A stretch of DNA of 64,000 nucleotides from Paenibacillus gallinarum (GCF_014836635.1 NZ_JACSQL010000001.1:496001-560000), one strand, 5' to 3'; shown: positions 26,378-38,454, counted from the stretch's first letter. The notes: a model not told the origin generated them from the sequence alone. Numbers and translations are program-made.

Positions 26378-26842
26378 ATGGCTAAATCAACCAATAAAAC
26401 ACAGACTAAAGCAGGGGTAGAACAAATTCTGAACCGTCAGGTTGCGAACCTGAACGTGATGTATGTGAAAATTCATAACTATCACTGGTATGTTAAGGGT
26501 CCAAACTTCTTTTCACTTCATGTAAAATTTGAAGAATTGTATAATGCAGTTACTCTTCAAATGGATGAAATTGCGGAACGTCTCCTTACTATTAAAGGTA
26601 GCCCTGCCGCAACAATGAAAGAATATCTTGAGATTGCTTCCATTCAAGAAGCAGCTGGCGGCGAAGATACAAAAACAATGGTGCAAAATATTATCGAAGA
26701 TTTTGCTACCTTGTCCGAAGAGTATGCTGAGGGCATAGAAGCAGCAGACGAAGCAGGCGATCAGCCTACAGCAGACATGCTAACTGGATTCCAAGCAGAG
26801 CTTGAGAAACATATGTGGATGCTTCGTTCTTATCTTGCTTAA
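26378..26842 (+). CDS. dps: Dps family DNA-binding/ferroxidase protein
   Basis: 154 residues, the standard Dps length, forming a 12-subunit iron-storing shell that protects DNA from peroxide. The intersubunit ferroxidase ligands are in KIHNYHWYVKGPNFFSLHVK (His and Glu/Asp set) and LYNAVTLQMDEIAERLL. A lysine/threonine-rich N-terminal tail (MAKSTNKTQTK) could touch DNA. AAAGGATGGGATATTA precedes the ATG, and a perfect hairpin ends the transcript. Confidence 0.93.
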   Translation: MAKSTNKTQTKAGVEQILNRQVANLNVMYVKIHNYHWYVKGPNFFSLHVKFEELYNAVTLQMDEIAERLLTIKGSPAATMKEYLEIASIQEAAGGEDTKTMVQNIIEDFATLSEEYAEGIEAADEAGDQPTADMLTGFQAELEKHMWMLRSYLA

Positions 26843-26866
26843 TTATAAAGGAAAAATAAAGATTAC

Positions 26867-26898
26867 AAAAAGGCTGACCTTATAAGGTCAGCCTTTTT
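26867..26898 (+). terminator. Terminator of dps
   Basis: AAAAAGGCTGACC pairs with GGTCAGCCTTTTT around TTATAA. Confidence 0.92.
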
Positions 26899-27086
26899 GG
26901 TTAACGATGAAGGAATCATAATGAAATTGTGAAAAAAGCCAATCTCATTTGATTCGGTACCCTATTTAATATAGAATTCATATGTATCAGTGGTTGCAGT
27001 GTAGTATTGCTGTCATGTTATGCAGAGTTTTAGTGGGAGAAGGGTATTTTGTTTCCGCAGTCTGTAAACTTTTTAACATAAATGAC

Positions 27087-27123
27087 TTGAGAATCATTGA
27101 GAATCAGTTTAGAATTATTATAA
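27087..27123 (+). promoter_or_regulatory. suf promoter with tandem 10-bp repeat and PerR-box-like site
   Basis: TTGAGA (27087-27092) and TAGAAT (27110-27115) with a 17-base spacer form a strong sigma-A promoter. TTGAGAATCA is repeated head-to-tail at 27087-27096 and 27097-27106. TTAGAATTATTATAA at 27109-27123 matches the PerR box TTATAATNATTATAA at 14 of 15 positions and covers the -10. Fur is an alternative binder. The rest of the 26899-27225 gap shows nothing else I can name. Confidence 0.55.
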
Positions 27124-27225
27124 AGTGATGCTTTGAAAGCGAAACTGGAAATCAAGGGGCGACCCTATTTAGATAAACAATATGATTTCGACTATGAAAT
27201 TATTTTATTGGAGGTTAAGGCACAT

Positions 27226-28008
27226 ATGGCTACAAATTTCGTCATTGAAGGACTTAAAGCAGAAATAGAAGGTAAGGAAATTCTGAAAGGAATTAACCTT
27301 AGCATGAAGGGTGGAGAAATCCACGCAATTATGGGTCCTAACGGTACAGGTAAAAGTACTTTAGCTTCCGCACTTATGGGCCACCCGAAATATGAAGTTA
27401 CTAGCGGTTCGGTAACATTGAACGGTGAAGATGTACTTGAAATGGAAGTTGATGAGCGTGCACGTGCAGGAATGTTCTTGGCTATGCAGTACCCAAGTGA
27501 GATTGCCGGTGTAACAAACTCTGACTTCTTGCGTAGTGCGATTAATGCACGTCGTGAAGAAGGTAGCGAAATTTCTCTAATCAAATTCATTCGTCAAATG
27601 GAAGGTAAAATGAAAGAACTCGAGATGAATCCTGAGTTTGCTCATCGTTACCTGAACGAAGGCTTCTCCGGCGGCGAGAAGAAACGTAATGAAATTTTGC
27701 AAATGATGTTGCTTGATCCAACTCTTGTTATTCTTGATGAAATTGACTCCGGTCTTGATATCGATGCACTTCGCATTGTAGCAAATGGGGTAAATGCAAT
27801 GAAGAGTGAAGATCGCGGATTCCTCATTATCACTCACTACCAACGTTTGCTTAACTACGTTAAACCTGATTTTGTTCACGTTATGATGCAAGGTCGTATC
27901 GTAAAATCTGGTGGTCCTGAACTTGCTGAACGTTTGGAAGCGGAAGGTTATGACTGGATTAAAGAAGAACTTGGTATTGAAGATGAAACTGTAGGACAAG
28001 AAGCGTAA
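27226..28008 (+). CDS. sufC: Fe-S cluster assembly ATPase SufC
   Basis: A 260-residue ABC-type ATPase of the SufBCD scaffold complex. Walker A GPNGTGKST (about 37-45), signature LNEGFSGGEKKRNEI, Walker B LVILDEIDSGLDIDALR. The longest frame starts at 27133, but MATNFVIEGLKAEIEGKEIL fits the family start, with GGAGG 11 bases away. It is the first gene of sufCDSUB, all on one strand with short gaps or overlaps. Confidence 0.97.
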   Translation: MATNFVIEGLKAEIEGKEILKGINLSMKGGEIHAIMGPNGTGKSTLASALMGHPKYEVTSGSVTLNGEDVLEMEVDERARAGMFLAMQYPSEIAGVTNSDFLRSAINARREEGSEISLIKFIRQMEGKMKELEMNPEFAHRYLNEGFSGGEKKRNEILQMMLLDPTLVILDEIDSGLDIDALRIVANGVNAMKSEDRGFLIITHYQRLLNYVKPDFVHVMMQGRIVKSGGPELAERLEAEGYDWIKEELGIEDETVGQEA

Positions 28009-28034
28009 AGATTAACGGAGGAGGACAAAAGCAA

Positions 28035-30977
<2,943 letters not shown>

Positions 30978-30997
30978 CGATAGGGAGGTAGACCCCG

Positions 30998-32395
30998 ATG
31001 GCTAAAAAAGCTCCAGAAATGGAAGAATATAAATATGGTTTTCGTGACGAACACCAATCCATTTTTAAAACGGGTAAAGGTCTGACTGAAGAGGTAGTAA
31101 GAGAAATTTCCCGTATTAAAGAAGAACCTGAATGGATGCTTGAGTTCCGTCTGAAGTCTCTGAAACAATTTTACAAAATGGATATGCCAAAATGGGGTGG
31201 AGATCTTGATGGTCTCGACTTCGACGAAATCCAATACTATGTAAGACCTTCTGAGAGACAAGGTAAGACATGGGAAGAAGTACCAACGGAAATCAAAGAA
31301 ACATTCGATAAATTGGGTATTCCTGAAGCAGAGCAAAAGTTCCTTGCTGGTGTATCTGCTCAGTATGAGTCTGAGGTTGTATATCACAACATGCAGAAAG
31401 AACTTGAAGATCAAGGTGTAATCTTCATGGATACAGATACTGCGCTCAGAGAACATCCGGAAATTTTGAGAGAGTACTTCGCTACGATTATTCCTCCAGC
31501 GGACAACAAATTTGCAGCACTTAATAGTGCGGTATGGTCTGGCGGAAGCTTTATCTATGTACCTAAAGGTGTAAAATGTGAAGTGCCGCTTCAAGCCTAC
31601 TTCCGGATTAACTCCGAAAATATGGGTCAATTTGAGCGTACACTGATCATTGCTGATGAAGATAGCTTCGTTCACTATGTAGAAGGCTGTACAGCTCCTG
31701 TATACAGCACGAATTCCCTGCATAGTGCAGTGGTTGAGATCATTGCGAAGAAGAACGCTCGCGTTCGTTATACAACGATCCAAAACTGGGCACCAAACAT
31801 TTATAACCTGGTTACAAAACGTGCGGTTGCTGAAGAAAATGCAACGATGGAATGGGTCGATGGTAACATTGGTTCCAAACTGACGATGAAATATCCAGCT
31901 GTTATTCTGAAAGGCCGCGGTGCAAAAGGTTCTGTACTCTCCATTGCGGTTGCAGGTAAAGAGCAGCATCAGGATGCAGGGGCTAAAATGATTCACCTTG
32001 CACCAGATACAACTTCTACGATCGTATCGAAATCCATTAGTAAACATGGTGGTAAAGTAACGTATCGTGGGCTTGCCTCATTTGGACGTAACGCAGAAGG
32101 TGCTAAATCCAACATCAAGTGTGATACACTGATTCTGGATAATGAGTCCACTTCGGATACGATTCCTTACAATGAGATCATGAACGACAACATTACTTTG
32201 GAACACGAAGCAACTGTGTCCAAAGTATCTGAAGAGCAGCTTTTCTATCTGATGAGCCGTGGTTTGTCAGAAGCAGAAGCTACACAAATGATCGTAATGG
32301 GCTTCATCGAGCCATTCACGAAAGAACTTCCAATGGAATATGCGGTAGAGATGAACCGTCTCATCAAATTTGAGATGGAAGGTTCTATCGGTTAA
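30998..32395 (+). CDS. sufB: Fe-S cluster assembly protein SufB
   Basis: 465 residues, the core scaffold subunit on which the Fe-S cluster is built with SufC and SufD. The central beta-helix and C terminus carry [20 protein letters not shown] and [20 protein letters not shown], typical of SufB. AGGGAGGTAG precedes the ATG, 20 bases after sufU. It ends the sufCDSUB operon at a strong terminator. Confidence 0.97.
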   Translation: MAKKAPEMEEYKYGFRDEHQSIFKTGKGLTEEVVREISRIKEEPEWMLEFRLKSLKQFYKMDMPKWGGDLDGLDFDEIQYYVRPSERQGKTWEEVPTEIKETFDKLGIPEAEQKFLAGVSAQYESEVVYHNMQKELEDQGVIFMDTDTALREHPEILREYFATIIPPADNKFAALNSAVWSGGSFIYVPKGVKCEVPLQAYFRINSENMGQFERTLIIADEDSFVHYVEGCTAPVYSTNSLHSAVVEIIAKKNARVRYTTIQNWAPNIYNLVTKRAVAEENATMEWVDGNIGSKLTMKYPAVILKGRGAKGSVLSIAVAGKEQHQDAGAKMIHLAPDTTSTIVSKSISKHGGKVTYRGLASFGRNAEGAKSNIKCDTLILDNESTSDTIPYNEIMNDNITLEHEATVSKVSEEQLFYLMSRGLSEAEATQMIVMGFIEPFTKELPMEYAVEMNRLIKFEMEGSIG

Positions 32396-32471
32396 TTAGT
32401 TATAGAAGAACTTTAGAGACTTTTGAAATTACGTGCTACATTTGTAGCCGATTTAAAAAGCATTTTCAAAT

Positions 32472-32513
32472 AAAGAAGACGAACTTTTTAAAGTTCGTCT
32501 TCTTCTTTTTTTA
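32472..32513 (+). terminator. Terminator of the suf operon
   Basis: AAGAAGACGAACTTT (32473-32487) pairs with AAAGTTCGTCTTCTT (32490-32504), then CTTTTTTT. Confidence 0.92.
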
Positions 32514-32642
32514 TAAGTTTATTGAAAATGTTTTCACATCTTTGATGTCTTGAGTTTCTAACACCACTTTTTGATCATTCGCAATTAGAATCGTGGGGAA
32601 TTCTTTTACACCTATTCTTTTAGATGCAGAGATTACGATACG
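32511..32642 (-). pseudogene. 3' remnant of a thioredoxin-fold protein gene
   Basis: On the minus strand an open stretch of 43 codons encodes SKRIGVKEFPTILIANDQKV near its middle, the GV-x-x-PT (cis-proline) part of thioredoxin-like proteins, and ends at a normal stop. There is no start codon. It is preceded directly by an in-frame TAG and overlaps the end of the SdpI-like gene. The N-terminal half with the active-site cysteines is missing, so it looks like a deleted gene. Confidence 0.5.
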
Positions 32643-33265
32643 CTACCGTTTTTATTTGTAAGATAAAACAAGTAAGACCCGATATAACAAATGGCAACAC
32701 CACTAGCAAATATGCTAATGTTATACACTTGCATGGAACCACCGATGATATTCATCACAAAGGTAAGGATCCCAGCCAGAATAAAGACGGCAGAAGCCAG
32801 TTGATGCGTTTTTTTCCACACGGTTTCGTTAGATAAGGTCCAGCGATTGGCAAAACCAAAACGATATCCTTTTCTAGCTCGATATAAATAGTTACCAACA
32901 ATGATAAAGATAATGCTTACGGTCATATTTCCAAGCATATAGAAATTAAAATGGTAACCTAACCCGTATAAAATCATCGCAATTTGGATTCCGAGCAGAA
33001 TAAAAAGTGAAATTTTATAAATCAATGTGACTTCTAGAAGGTTTGCGCTGTGAACAAGACGCTTAGAGTTTTCACGGGTGAGCAGAAGTAGAAGCATGGT
33101 ACCTGGAACGATGGCTAAGGCAATAAACTTAGGGGCAGTATTCGTAGGCGTATTGTCTGCTCCGAATTGAATAGCTAATGTTTCAGGCAAGAAGGGATAG
33201 GCGAATAAACCTAGGGCGATCGTTATACAGATGAATACGAGTGAAAAGAGATTCTTTTTTATCAT
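32633..33265 (-). CDS. SdpI-family membrane protein (immunity-like)
   Basis: 210 residues with about six membrane helices. The N-terminal MIKKNLFSLVFI resembles B. subtilis SdpI, and RKGYRFGFANRWTLSNETVW is the conserved loop of the SdpI family. SdpI protects against the toxin SdpC and sequesters SdpR. The ATG at 33265 is 10 bases after AGGAG; an ATG at 33310 just after the upstream stop is the alternative. It follows the ArsR-type gene as sdpI follows sdpR, but no sdpABC toxin genes are present. Confidence 0.82.
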   Translation of the reverse strand: MIKKNLFSLVFICITIALGLFAYPFLPETLAIQFGADNTPTNTAPKFIALAIVPGTMLLLLLTRENSKRLVHSANLLEVTLIYKISLFILLGIQIAMILYGLGYHFNFYMLGNMTVSIIFIIVGNYLYRARKGYRFGFANRWTLSNETVWKKTHQLASAVFILAGILTFVMNIIGGSMQVYNISIFASGVAICYIGSYLFYLTNKNGSVS

Positions 33266-33311
33266 TAGATTCAAACTCCTCTCATTAAAAATAAACACCG
33301 TATAATTCATT

Positions 33312-33569
33312 TTATTCCTTGTTAAATTTGAGGGCCCAGTACATAATCTCTTGAATCATCGTTGTGTTCAGAGAGTAGTGGATGAATTGTCCCTTTTTTT
33401 CAGCGAAAATTAAATCGGCTTGATTTAAAATGCTTAAGTGATGCGAAATGCTTGGTTTTGTCATATGGAAATGGTCTGCAATTTCTCCCGCGGTCATATT
33501 TTCTTTTCTCAATAATTCAAGAATCTTCATTCGCGTAGGATCTGACAAAGCTTTAAATGTGTTAAACAT
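33312..33569 (-). CDS. ArsR/SmtB-family repressor, SdpR-like
   Basis: 85 residues. Winged helix with MFNTFKALSDPTRMKILELL and the recognition part MTAGEIADHFHMTKPSISHH, close in layout to B. subtilis SdpR, and no metal-binding cysteines. The frame is open to 33755, but the family starts at MFNTFKALSD (ATG 33569); an ATG at 33584 is also possible. There is no strong ribosome site. It is followed by the SdpI-like gene and preceded by an inverted repeat that may be its operator. Confidence 0.83.
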   Translation of the reverse strand: MFNTFKALSDPTRMKILELLRKENMTAGEIADHFHMTKPSISHHLSILNQADLIFAEKKGQFIHYSLNTTMIQEIMYWALKFNKE

Positions 33570-33589
33570 GGATTTCACCAACATATCTA

Positions 33590-33611
33590 TATTTAGATAA
33601 TTTTCTAAATA
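33590..33611. promoter_or_regulatory. Inverted repeat, probable operator of the SdpR-like gene
   Basis: TATTTAG (33590-33596) and CTAAATA (33605-33611) mirror each other across 8 bases, about 20 bases before the repressor start; autoregulation is likely for ArsR-type repressors. Confidence 0.5.
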
Positions 33612-33682
33612 TATAATAACAGTTAATTTCATTAAATGGAAGTAGATACCATAATGTATGAACCTACTATAAGTATGAACAT

Positions 33683-33724
33683 AAAAAAAGGAAAAGGCCG
33701 AGGAAAGATTCCTCAGCCTTTTTG
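33683..33724 (-). terminator. Terminator of the HD-GYP-like gene
   Basis: GGC-CGAGGAA pairs with TTCCTC-GCC around AGA (from 33692). The plus-strand A run at 33683 provides the minus-strand T tract. Partly symmetric. Confidence 0.75.
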
Positions 33725-33812
33725 TTATCTTTACCTGCTTGGTTAGATATCGCATGTAATACAGTCATAGTAACTTGATAGGGCTCTTATGTATAGGTTC
33801 TAGTTCATACTG

Positions 33813-34868
33813 TTAAATATAAATTTCTACAATTGCGATATAACGATGCTTCGCAAGATCAATAAACCCGTGAGGGCTTTTTACAAGAGGTCTGAAATAA
33901 TCGTTTGGATTGTTCAGTACAATAAGTCCCGTATCACCGGTAGTGAGCAGTACTTTTTTACCAATAAAATTGGGCAACAAATGTTTGATAAAGCTCTGAG
34001 TTACTTCTGCATTCAATTGACCAAAGCTAAGACCGTATAGCTCGCATAGGACAGAGATATACTCTTGTTTGGACTGATAAACGCGATTGGTAGTCATGGC
34101 GCTGTAAACGTCTGCTACAGCCGCTATACGCGAATAAGGATGGATGTCATCCTTGCGCAGCCCATAGGGGTATCCGCTTCCATCCTCACGTTCATGATGC
34201 TGAAGTGCAGGGAGGGCGAGCAGTTCATTTCCTGTAGAGGCAAGAATAATGTCATGTCCTTGCTTTGCGTGTTTTTTCATGACACGAAATTCTTCGGGAC
34301 TGAGTTTCCCAGGTTTATGTAATAGTTCTTGTGGGACTACTGATTTCCCGATATCAATGAGATAACCTGCTTTAGAGATGTTATAACAGTCCTCTTCTGA
34401 ATAACCGAGCCAAGAGGCCATATAATACGTGAGAATGCCTACTTGGACGGAATGGTTATATGTATACTCATCATCCCGGTCTAAAAGAAGAAGTAGTGAG
34501 ACAACATCCTTCTGCTCGACAAGTTGCTCTGTCATCGGTTGAAGCAGTTCATCAACCTGATTCATGGCAATGGTTCCAGAGTTCATCGCTTGCTTGAAAA
34601 TGGTTGCTGTTCCTGCCATCGTTGTATCGAACAGCGGAACGAGCTTCATTAGTGATTCCCCAGGGGACGAAGTGACAACAGGAGCAGGGAAAACGGGCAG
34701 CTGTACACTATCTGCGATGTCTACATAATCAATACCATGCAATTTAAGTCTATTAATATCAGAATCGTTAAGGAGAGAGCCTGCTGGCATCAGCTGCACA
34801 CCGGAATGATTAAATGCATCATTTTCCAGTAACTGACCGGGCTTAAGATCGGTGACATGTAATCTCAA
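33813..34868 (-). CDS. HD-GYP-like protein with the HD histidine missing
   Basis: 351 residues. The N-terminal ~110 residues start MRLHVTDLKPGQLLENDAF; the HD-GYP domain follows. NHSVQVGILTYYMA and HHEREDGSGYPYGL (the GYP part) are intact. The HD position reads AGYLIDIGKSVVP, where canonical proteins have LLHDIGK, so the metal-ligand histidine is replaced by isoleucine. It may be inactive against cyclic-di-GMP or act as a binding protein. The start is TTG at 34868, 9 bases after AAGGTGG. It is a paralogue of the gene at 37312. Confidence 0.85.
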   Translation of the reverse strand: MRLHVTDLKPGQLLENDAFNHSGVQLMPAGSLLNDSDINRLKLHGIDYVDIADSVQLPVFPAPVVTSSPGESLMKLVPLFDTTMAGTATIFKQAMNSGTIAMNQVDELLQPMTEQLVEQKDVVSLLLLLDRDDEYTYNHSVQVGILTYYMASWLGYSEEDCYNISKAGYLIDIGKSVVPQELLHKPGKLSPEEFRVMKKHAKQGHDIILASTGNELLALPALQHHEREDGSGYPYGLRKDDIHPYSRIAAVADVYSAMTTNRVYQSKQEYISVLCELYGLSFGQLNAEVTQSFIKHLLPNFIGKKVLLTTGDTGLIVLNNPNDYFRPLVKSPHGFIDLAKHRYIAIVEIYI

Positions 34869-34953
34869 ACAAATAAACCACCTTTAAGCATTGAATTTAA
34901 AAATATCATAACAAGAAAAAAATGGTATGACAATGACTTGTTAAAGGAAACAG

Positions 34954-35685
34954 TCATGTTTTAGGGTTCCAGGGTCCGGTCTGATGACCCTTCCACTCGG
35001 ATCCATCTGCCCATACTTCTTTTTTCCATATTGGCACAATTTCTTTTAGACGTTCAATGGCATATCTGCTTGCATCATAGCAATCGGCTCGGTGGGGGGA
35101 AGAAACTGCTATGACTACACTGATCTCTGCAATTCCTACTTTACCCAGTCGATGGGAGATGGCGCACCGCGTTCCAGGCCAGCGCTGATCTATTTCTTGT
35201 CCTATCGTTTGCATCATAGATAAAGCCATAGGAATATAAGCCTCATATTCAAGAAGAATGGTCCGCTGATCCCCCGTCATTTCTCTTGTGGTGCCAACAA
35301 AGGATAGGGCAGCTCCATGATTAGGAGTAATGACTTTATCTGTTACTTGCTCCACAGACAGCGGAGAATATCCAATTGTATATAACCCGTCTGAGGTCGT
35401 GTGGATCTCTTCATTGTCAGCAGAACCAGAGGAGGTTCCGTCTCCACCAGAAACAGGCGGGATGAGGGCAATTTCATCTTCTGCATTCAGAGAGGCGTGT
35501 GAGGGGGCGTATTCTTGGTTTATTGCAATAATCGCACTCTGAATTAACCCCGCAGCATCTGGATATTGATGAATAAGTTCTTCTTTTACTTGCCCTGCTG
35601 TTGTAGATTCTGCTAACGTAAGTTCGACTCTGGATTTGCCGATTCTTTCGGCTATTCCTGCAAATAATAAAACGGTTATTTTCAT
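34954..35685 (-). CDS. Fused MoaD-MoaE molybdopterin synthase
   Basis: 243 residues joining both subunits of molybdopterin synthase. Residues 1-81 are MoaD (KITVLLFAGIAERIG, ending IPPVSGG). A Ser/Asp/Glu linker (about 82-98) leads to MoaE (about 100-243), with SFVGTTRE, HRLGKVGIAEISVVIAVSS and PIWKKEVWADGSEW. The MoaD Gly-Gly, which must be a free C terminus to carry sulfur, is internal here, so cleavage after G81 is expected, as reported for the mycobacterial MoaX fusion. No other moa or moe gene is in the window. Confidence 0.9.
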   Translation of the reverse strand: MKITVLLFAGIAERIGKSRVELTLAESTTAGQVKEELIHQYPDAAGLIQSAIIAINQEYAPSHASLNAEDEIALIPPVSGGDGTSSGSADNEEIHTTSDGLYTIGYSPLSVEQVTDKVITPNHGAALSFVGTTREMTGDQRTILLEYEAYIPMALSMMQTIGQEIDQRWPGTRCAISHRLGKVGIAEISVVIAVSSPHRADCYDASRYAIERLKEIVPIWKKEVWADGSEWKGHQTGPWNPKT

Positions 35686-35817
35686 TTTTTCACCTCATTT
35701 TTGTTCAAGAAACCCTTTTAATATATCATATCGTACATAAAAATGTTATGCTTATCTATTAGAGGAAACAGGAAATAAGGACTAGGCTGTACCATTTTTC
35801 CGGAGGAGAGAACGAAG

Positions 35818-37266
35818 ATGAACGATTCACACAAACAAATACTCACCATTCTTCACACGAATGATATCCATAGTCATTTTGAACATATGGGCTCGCTCGC
35901 AGCGATGATTCATGAAACTAAAGAACAATCTTCATCCGGAGAAGAAGTGCTCGTCCTTGATATAGGAGATCATATGGACCGGATGGCCGCCGAGACAGAA
36001 GGCACGATGGGCGGTGCAAATATTGATATCATTAATATAACAGGCTATGATGCAGTTACGATCGGGAATAATGAAGGATTAACGTTTACAACAGATATTC
36101 TTGATCAAGCATATGCAGGAATTTTATGTCCTGTCGTATGTGGGAATCTTCTATTAAAAAGTACAGGCAAACCTCCATTGTGGATGGAACCTTATCATAT
36201 AATGAATAAAGGCGGGATTCGAATTGGACTCCTCGGAGCTACTGCTCCATTTAACGCTTTTTATGAACTGTTAGGACTCGAAGCACTTGATCCGATCGAA
36301 ACATTACGAAGTCAGGTTACCGAGATAAGGGATCAGGTTGATATTGTGATTGTGTTGTCTCACTTAGGTATTATGATGGATGAGAGAATAGCCGAAATAA
36401 TAGAAGGGATCGATGTGATTCTAGGAGGACATACACATCATGTGCTTAAAGAACCGCTGATGATAAATGGTACCGTGGTTTGCGGCGCCGGAAAGTATGG
36501 TCAGTATTTGGGGAAAGTAACCCTCGAACGTCATCCTGAACAGGAGCGTTTTTCTTTGGTTTCTGGCGGATGTTATCCGGTAAATGAGATGCTTTTAGAT
36601 GAAAATGTAACAGCGGCCATCCTTGCTCATCGTGAGCAGGCTGAGATTAAACTCAGCCGGACCGTAGCGATTACTGACAGAGATCTCCCTATTTCTTGGG
36701 ATGAAGAGTCCCCATTTGGTAATATATTAGCTCAGGCGGTTAGACATTTCACAGAGGCAGATCTCTCGGTTATCAATGCAGGTCAGCTATTAGGGGCGCT
36801 TCCGGCAGGAAATGTTACGGAGGGTATGTTACATTCTTTATGTCCATCTCCCATCAATGCGTGTACAATTCAGTTAAAAGGGGCAGATTTGCGCAGAGCG
36901 CTGGAACAAAGTCTGCTTCCTGAATATAGAGAGTTAGTGTTCAAAGGATTTGGTTTTCGAGGATATCAAATGGGCTGTCTGTGTCTCGATGGTGCTGAAG
37001 TGTATTATGATGATTCGCTGCCGCCTTATCATAAGATCACGGAGATCCGTGTTCAAGGATCGGTTCTTAGCGACGAGCAGTTTTATAAAGTAGGAACGCT
37101 TGATATGTTTACATTTAATATTGGTTATGAAAGTCTTTCTTTAGGTTCCGACCTATCCTATCGATTACCTGAGTTTATTAGAGATTTGCTCGGTATGGAG
37201 CTGCGAAGACCGGAGTCGTTAGAAGAAAGTTCGTTAGCCCGTTGGCATCCGAACTTATCGAAGTAA
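35818..37266 (+). CDS. yunD: YunD-like bifunctional UDP-sugar hydrolase/5'-nucleotidase
   Basis: 482 residues. The N-terminal calcineurin-like phosphoesterase has LHTNDIHSHFE, LDIGDHMD, TIGNNEGLTF and ILGGHTHHVL. The C-terminal 5'-nucleotidase domain (from about 270) supplies substrate binding. There is no signal peptide, so it is cytoplasmic as for YunD, unlike secreted 5'-nucleotidases. The family's GN(H/N)E motif has Asn here. GGAGGAGAGAACGAAG precedes the ATG. It is followed 45 bases later by the second HD-GYP gene. Confidence 0.87.
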   Translation: MNDSHKQILTILHTNDIHSHFEHMGSLAAMIHETKEQSSSGEEVLVLDIGDHMDRMAAETEGTMGGANIDIINITGYDAVTIGNNEGLTFTTDILDQAYAGILCPVVCGNLLLKSTGKPPLWMEPYHIMNKGGIRIGLLGATAPFNAFYELLGLEALDPIETLRSQVTEIRDQVDIVIVLSHLGIMMDERIAEIIEGIDVILGGHTHHVLKEPLMINGTVVCGAGKYGQYLGKVTLERHPEQERFSLVSGGCYPVNEMLLDENVTAAILAHREQAEIKLSRTVAITDRDLPISWDEESPFGNILAQAVRHFTEADLSVINAGQLLGALPAGNVTEGMLHSLCPSPINACTIQLKGADLRRALEQSLLPEYRELVFKGFGFRGYQMGCLCLDGAEVYYDDSLPPYHKITEIRVQGSVLSDEQFYKVGTLDMFTFNIGYESLSLGSDLSYRLPEFIRDLLGMELRRPESLEESSLARWHPNLSK

Positions 37267-37311
37267 AGGAACTGTTAAAGAGCATTTTAATGTAGGCAGG
37301 AGAGGGTGACC

Positions 37312-38427
37312 TTGCGTCTTGTACCCATTGCTATGCTTGAGCTCGGTATGAAACTCGGCAAGCGAATATATAATGATGAGGGTATTGTTTTACTCAGTGA
37401 ACAAGTTGTACTGAACTCCCATCTGATCAAGCGAATCTCTCAGTTGGGTATTAGTTATGTATATATTCAGGACCCTTTAACGGAAGATTTGGAATTTCCT
37501 GCTGTATTACGAGAAGAAACTAGGATCAGAGCGATGAAAGAGATCAAAGAAGAGTTCTCTATTCTATCAAGCGGTAAAATGAAAAATAAATATCCTTATT
37601 TAGGGAAAAAATTTACTGGTGTGATGGAGCTTATTCTTGAAGATATTAGTTCTCAGCCCAGTGTCATGATTATGATGACGGGAATGCATACCATGGATCA
37701 CACTTTATATGAGCATTCACTTAATGTATGTATTAATTCTTTGATTCTTGGTAAAGCACTTGGTTATGACCATAGTAAACTGATGGAGATCGGTCTTGGT
37801 GCGATGTTGCATGATATTGGCAAGACTCAAATACCTCCTCATATTTTGCAAAAGCCAGGAAAGCTAACTCATGAGGAATATGAAATCGTAAAGAATCATA
37901 CGTTATATGGATTCAAACTTTTAAAAGATGAACCTGGTATCCCTTTATTATCGGCACATTGTGCACTTCAGCACCATGAACGAATGGATGGTCAAGGTTA
38001 CCCTCAGGGGCTAAAAGGATCAGATATTCACGAATATGCCAAATTGCTTGCACTCACAGACTCTTATGATGCGATGACCACGAATCGTGTCTATCAGAAT
38101 GCTTTGCTGCCTCATCAAGCAGTAGAAATGCTGTTCGCGGGTACAGGAACACTCTATGATCAGCATATCTTGGAGGTTTTTAGGGATTATGTAGCTATTT
38201 ATCCGGTGGGTCTTACCGTAGAGCTTATCACCGGGGACACTGCAGTCGTTGTTCGTATTCATCCTCAAGCACCGCATCGTCCCGTTGTTCGAGTTATTAA
38301 AGATTCGGAAGGCAGGCAGCTACATGCTCCTTATGATCTCGATTTAATGGAACATTTATCCGTTATGATTACGGGTGTGGGCGGGGAGGCAGTTATGATG
38401 ACTTCGGAAGTGCCTCAGTTTACATAA
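37312..38427 (+). CDS. HD-GYP domain phosphodiesterase (intact motifs)
   Basis: 371 residues. The N-terminal part (RLVPIAMLELGMKLGKRIYN) resembles that of the paralogue at 33813. The HD-GYP domain keeps EHSLNVCINSLIL, AMLHDIGKTQIPPHILQKPG and HHERMDGQGYPQGL. Such enzymes hydrolyse cyclic-di-GMP. The start is TTG at 37312, 9 bases after AGGAG; the GTG at 37306 overlaps the ribosome site. A C-terminal domain of about 80 residues (YPVGLTVELITGDTAVVVRI) follows, as in the paralogue. Confidence 0.92.
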   Translation: MRLVPIAMLELGMKLGKRIYNDEGIVLLSEQVVLNSHLIKRISQLGISYVYIQDPLTEDLEFPAVLREETRIRAMKEIKEEFSILSSGKMKNKYPYLGKKFTGVMELILEDISSQPSVMIMMTGMHTMDHTLYEHSLNVCINSLILGKALGYDHSKLMEIGLGAMLHDIGKTQIPPHILQKPGKLTHEEYEIVKNHTLYGFKLLKDEPGIPLLSAHCALQHHERMDGQGYPQGLKGSDIHEYAKLLALTDSYDAMTTNRVYQNALLPHQAVEMLFAGTGTLYDQHILEVFRDYVAIYPVGLTVELITGDTAVVVRIHPQAPHRPVVRVIKDSEGRQLHAPYDLDLMEHLSVMITGVGGEAVMMTSEVPQFT

Positions 38428-38454
38428 CGGGGTGTTTTTTGTTCGGAAACATAC

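Noticed and set aside
27577..27999. 140-codon frame antisense to sufC
   Set aside because: Antisense shadow of sufC; no ribosome site or family resemblance.
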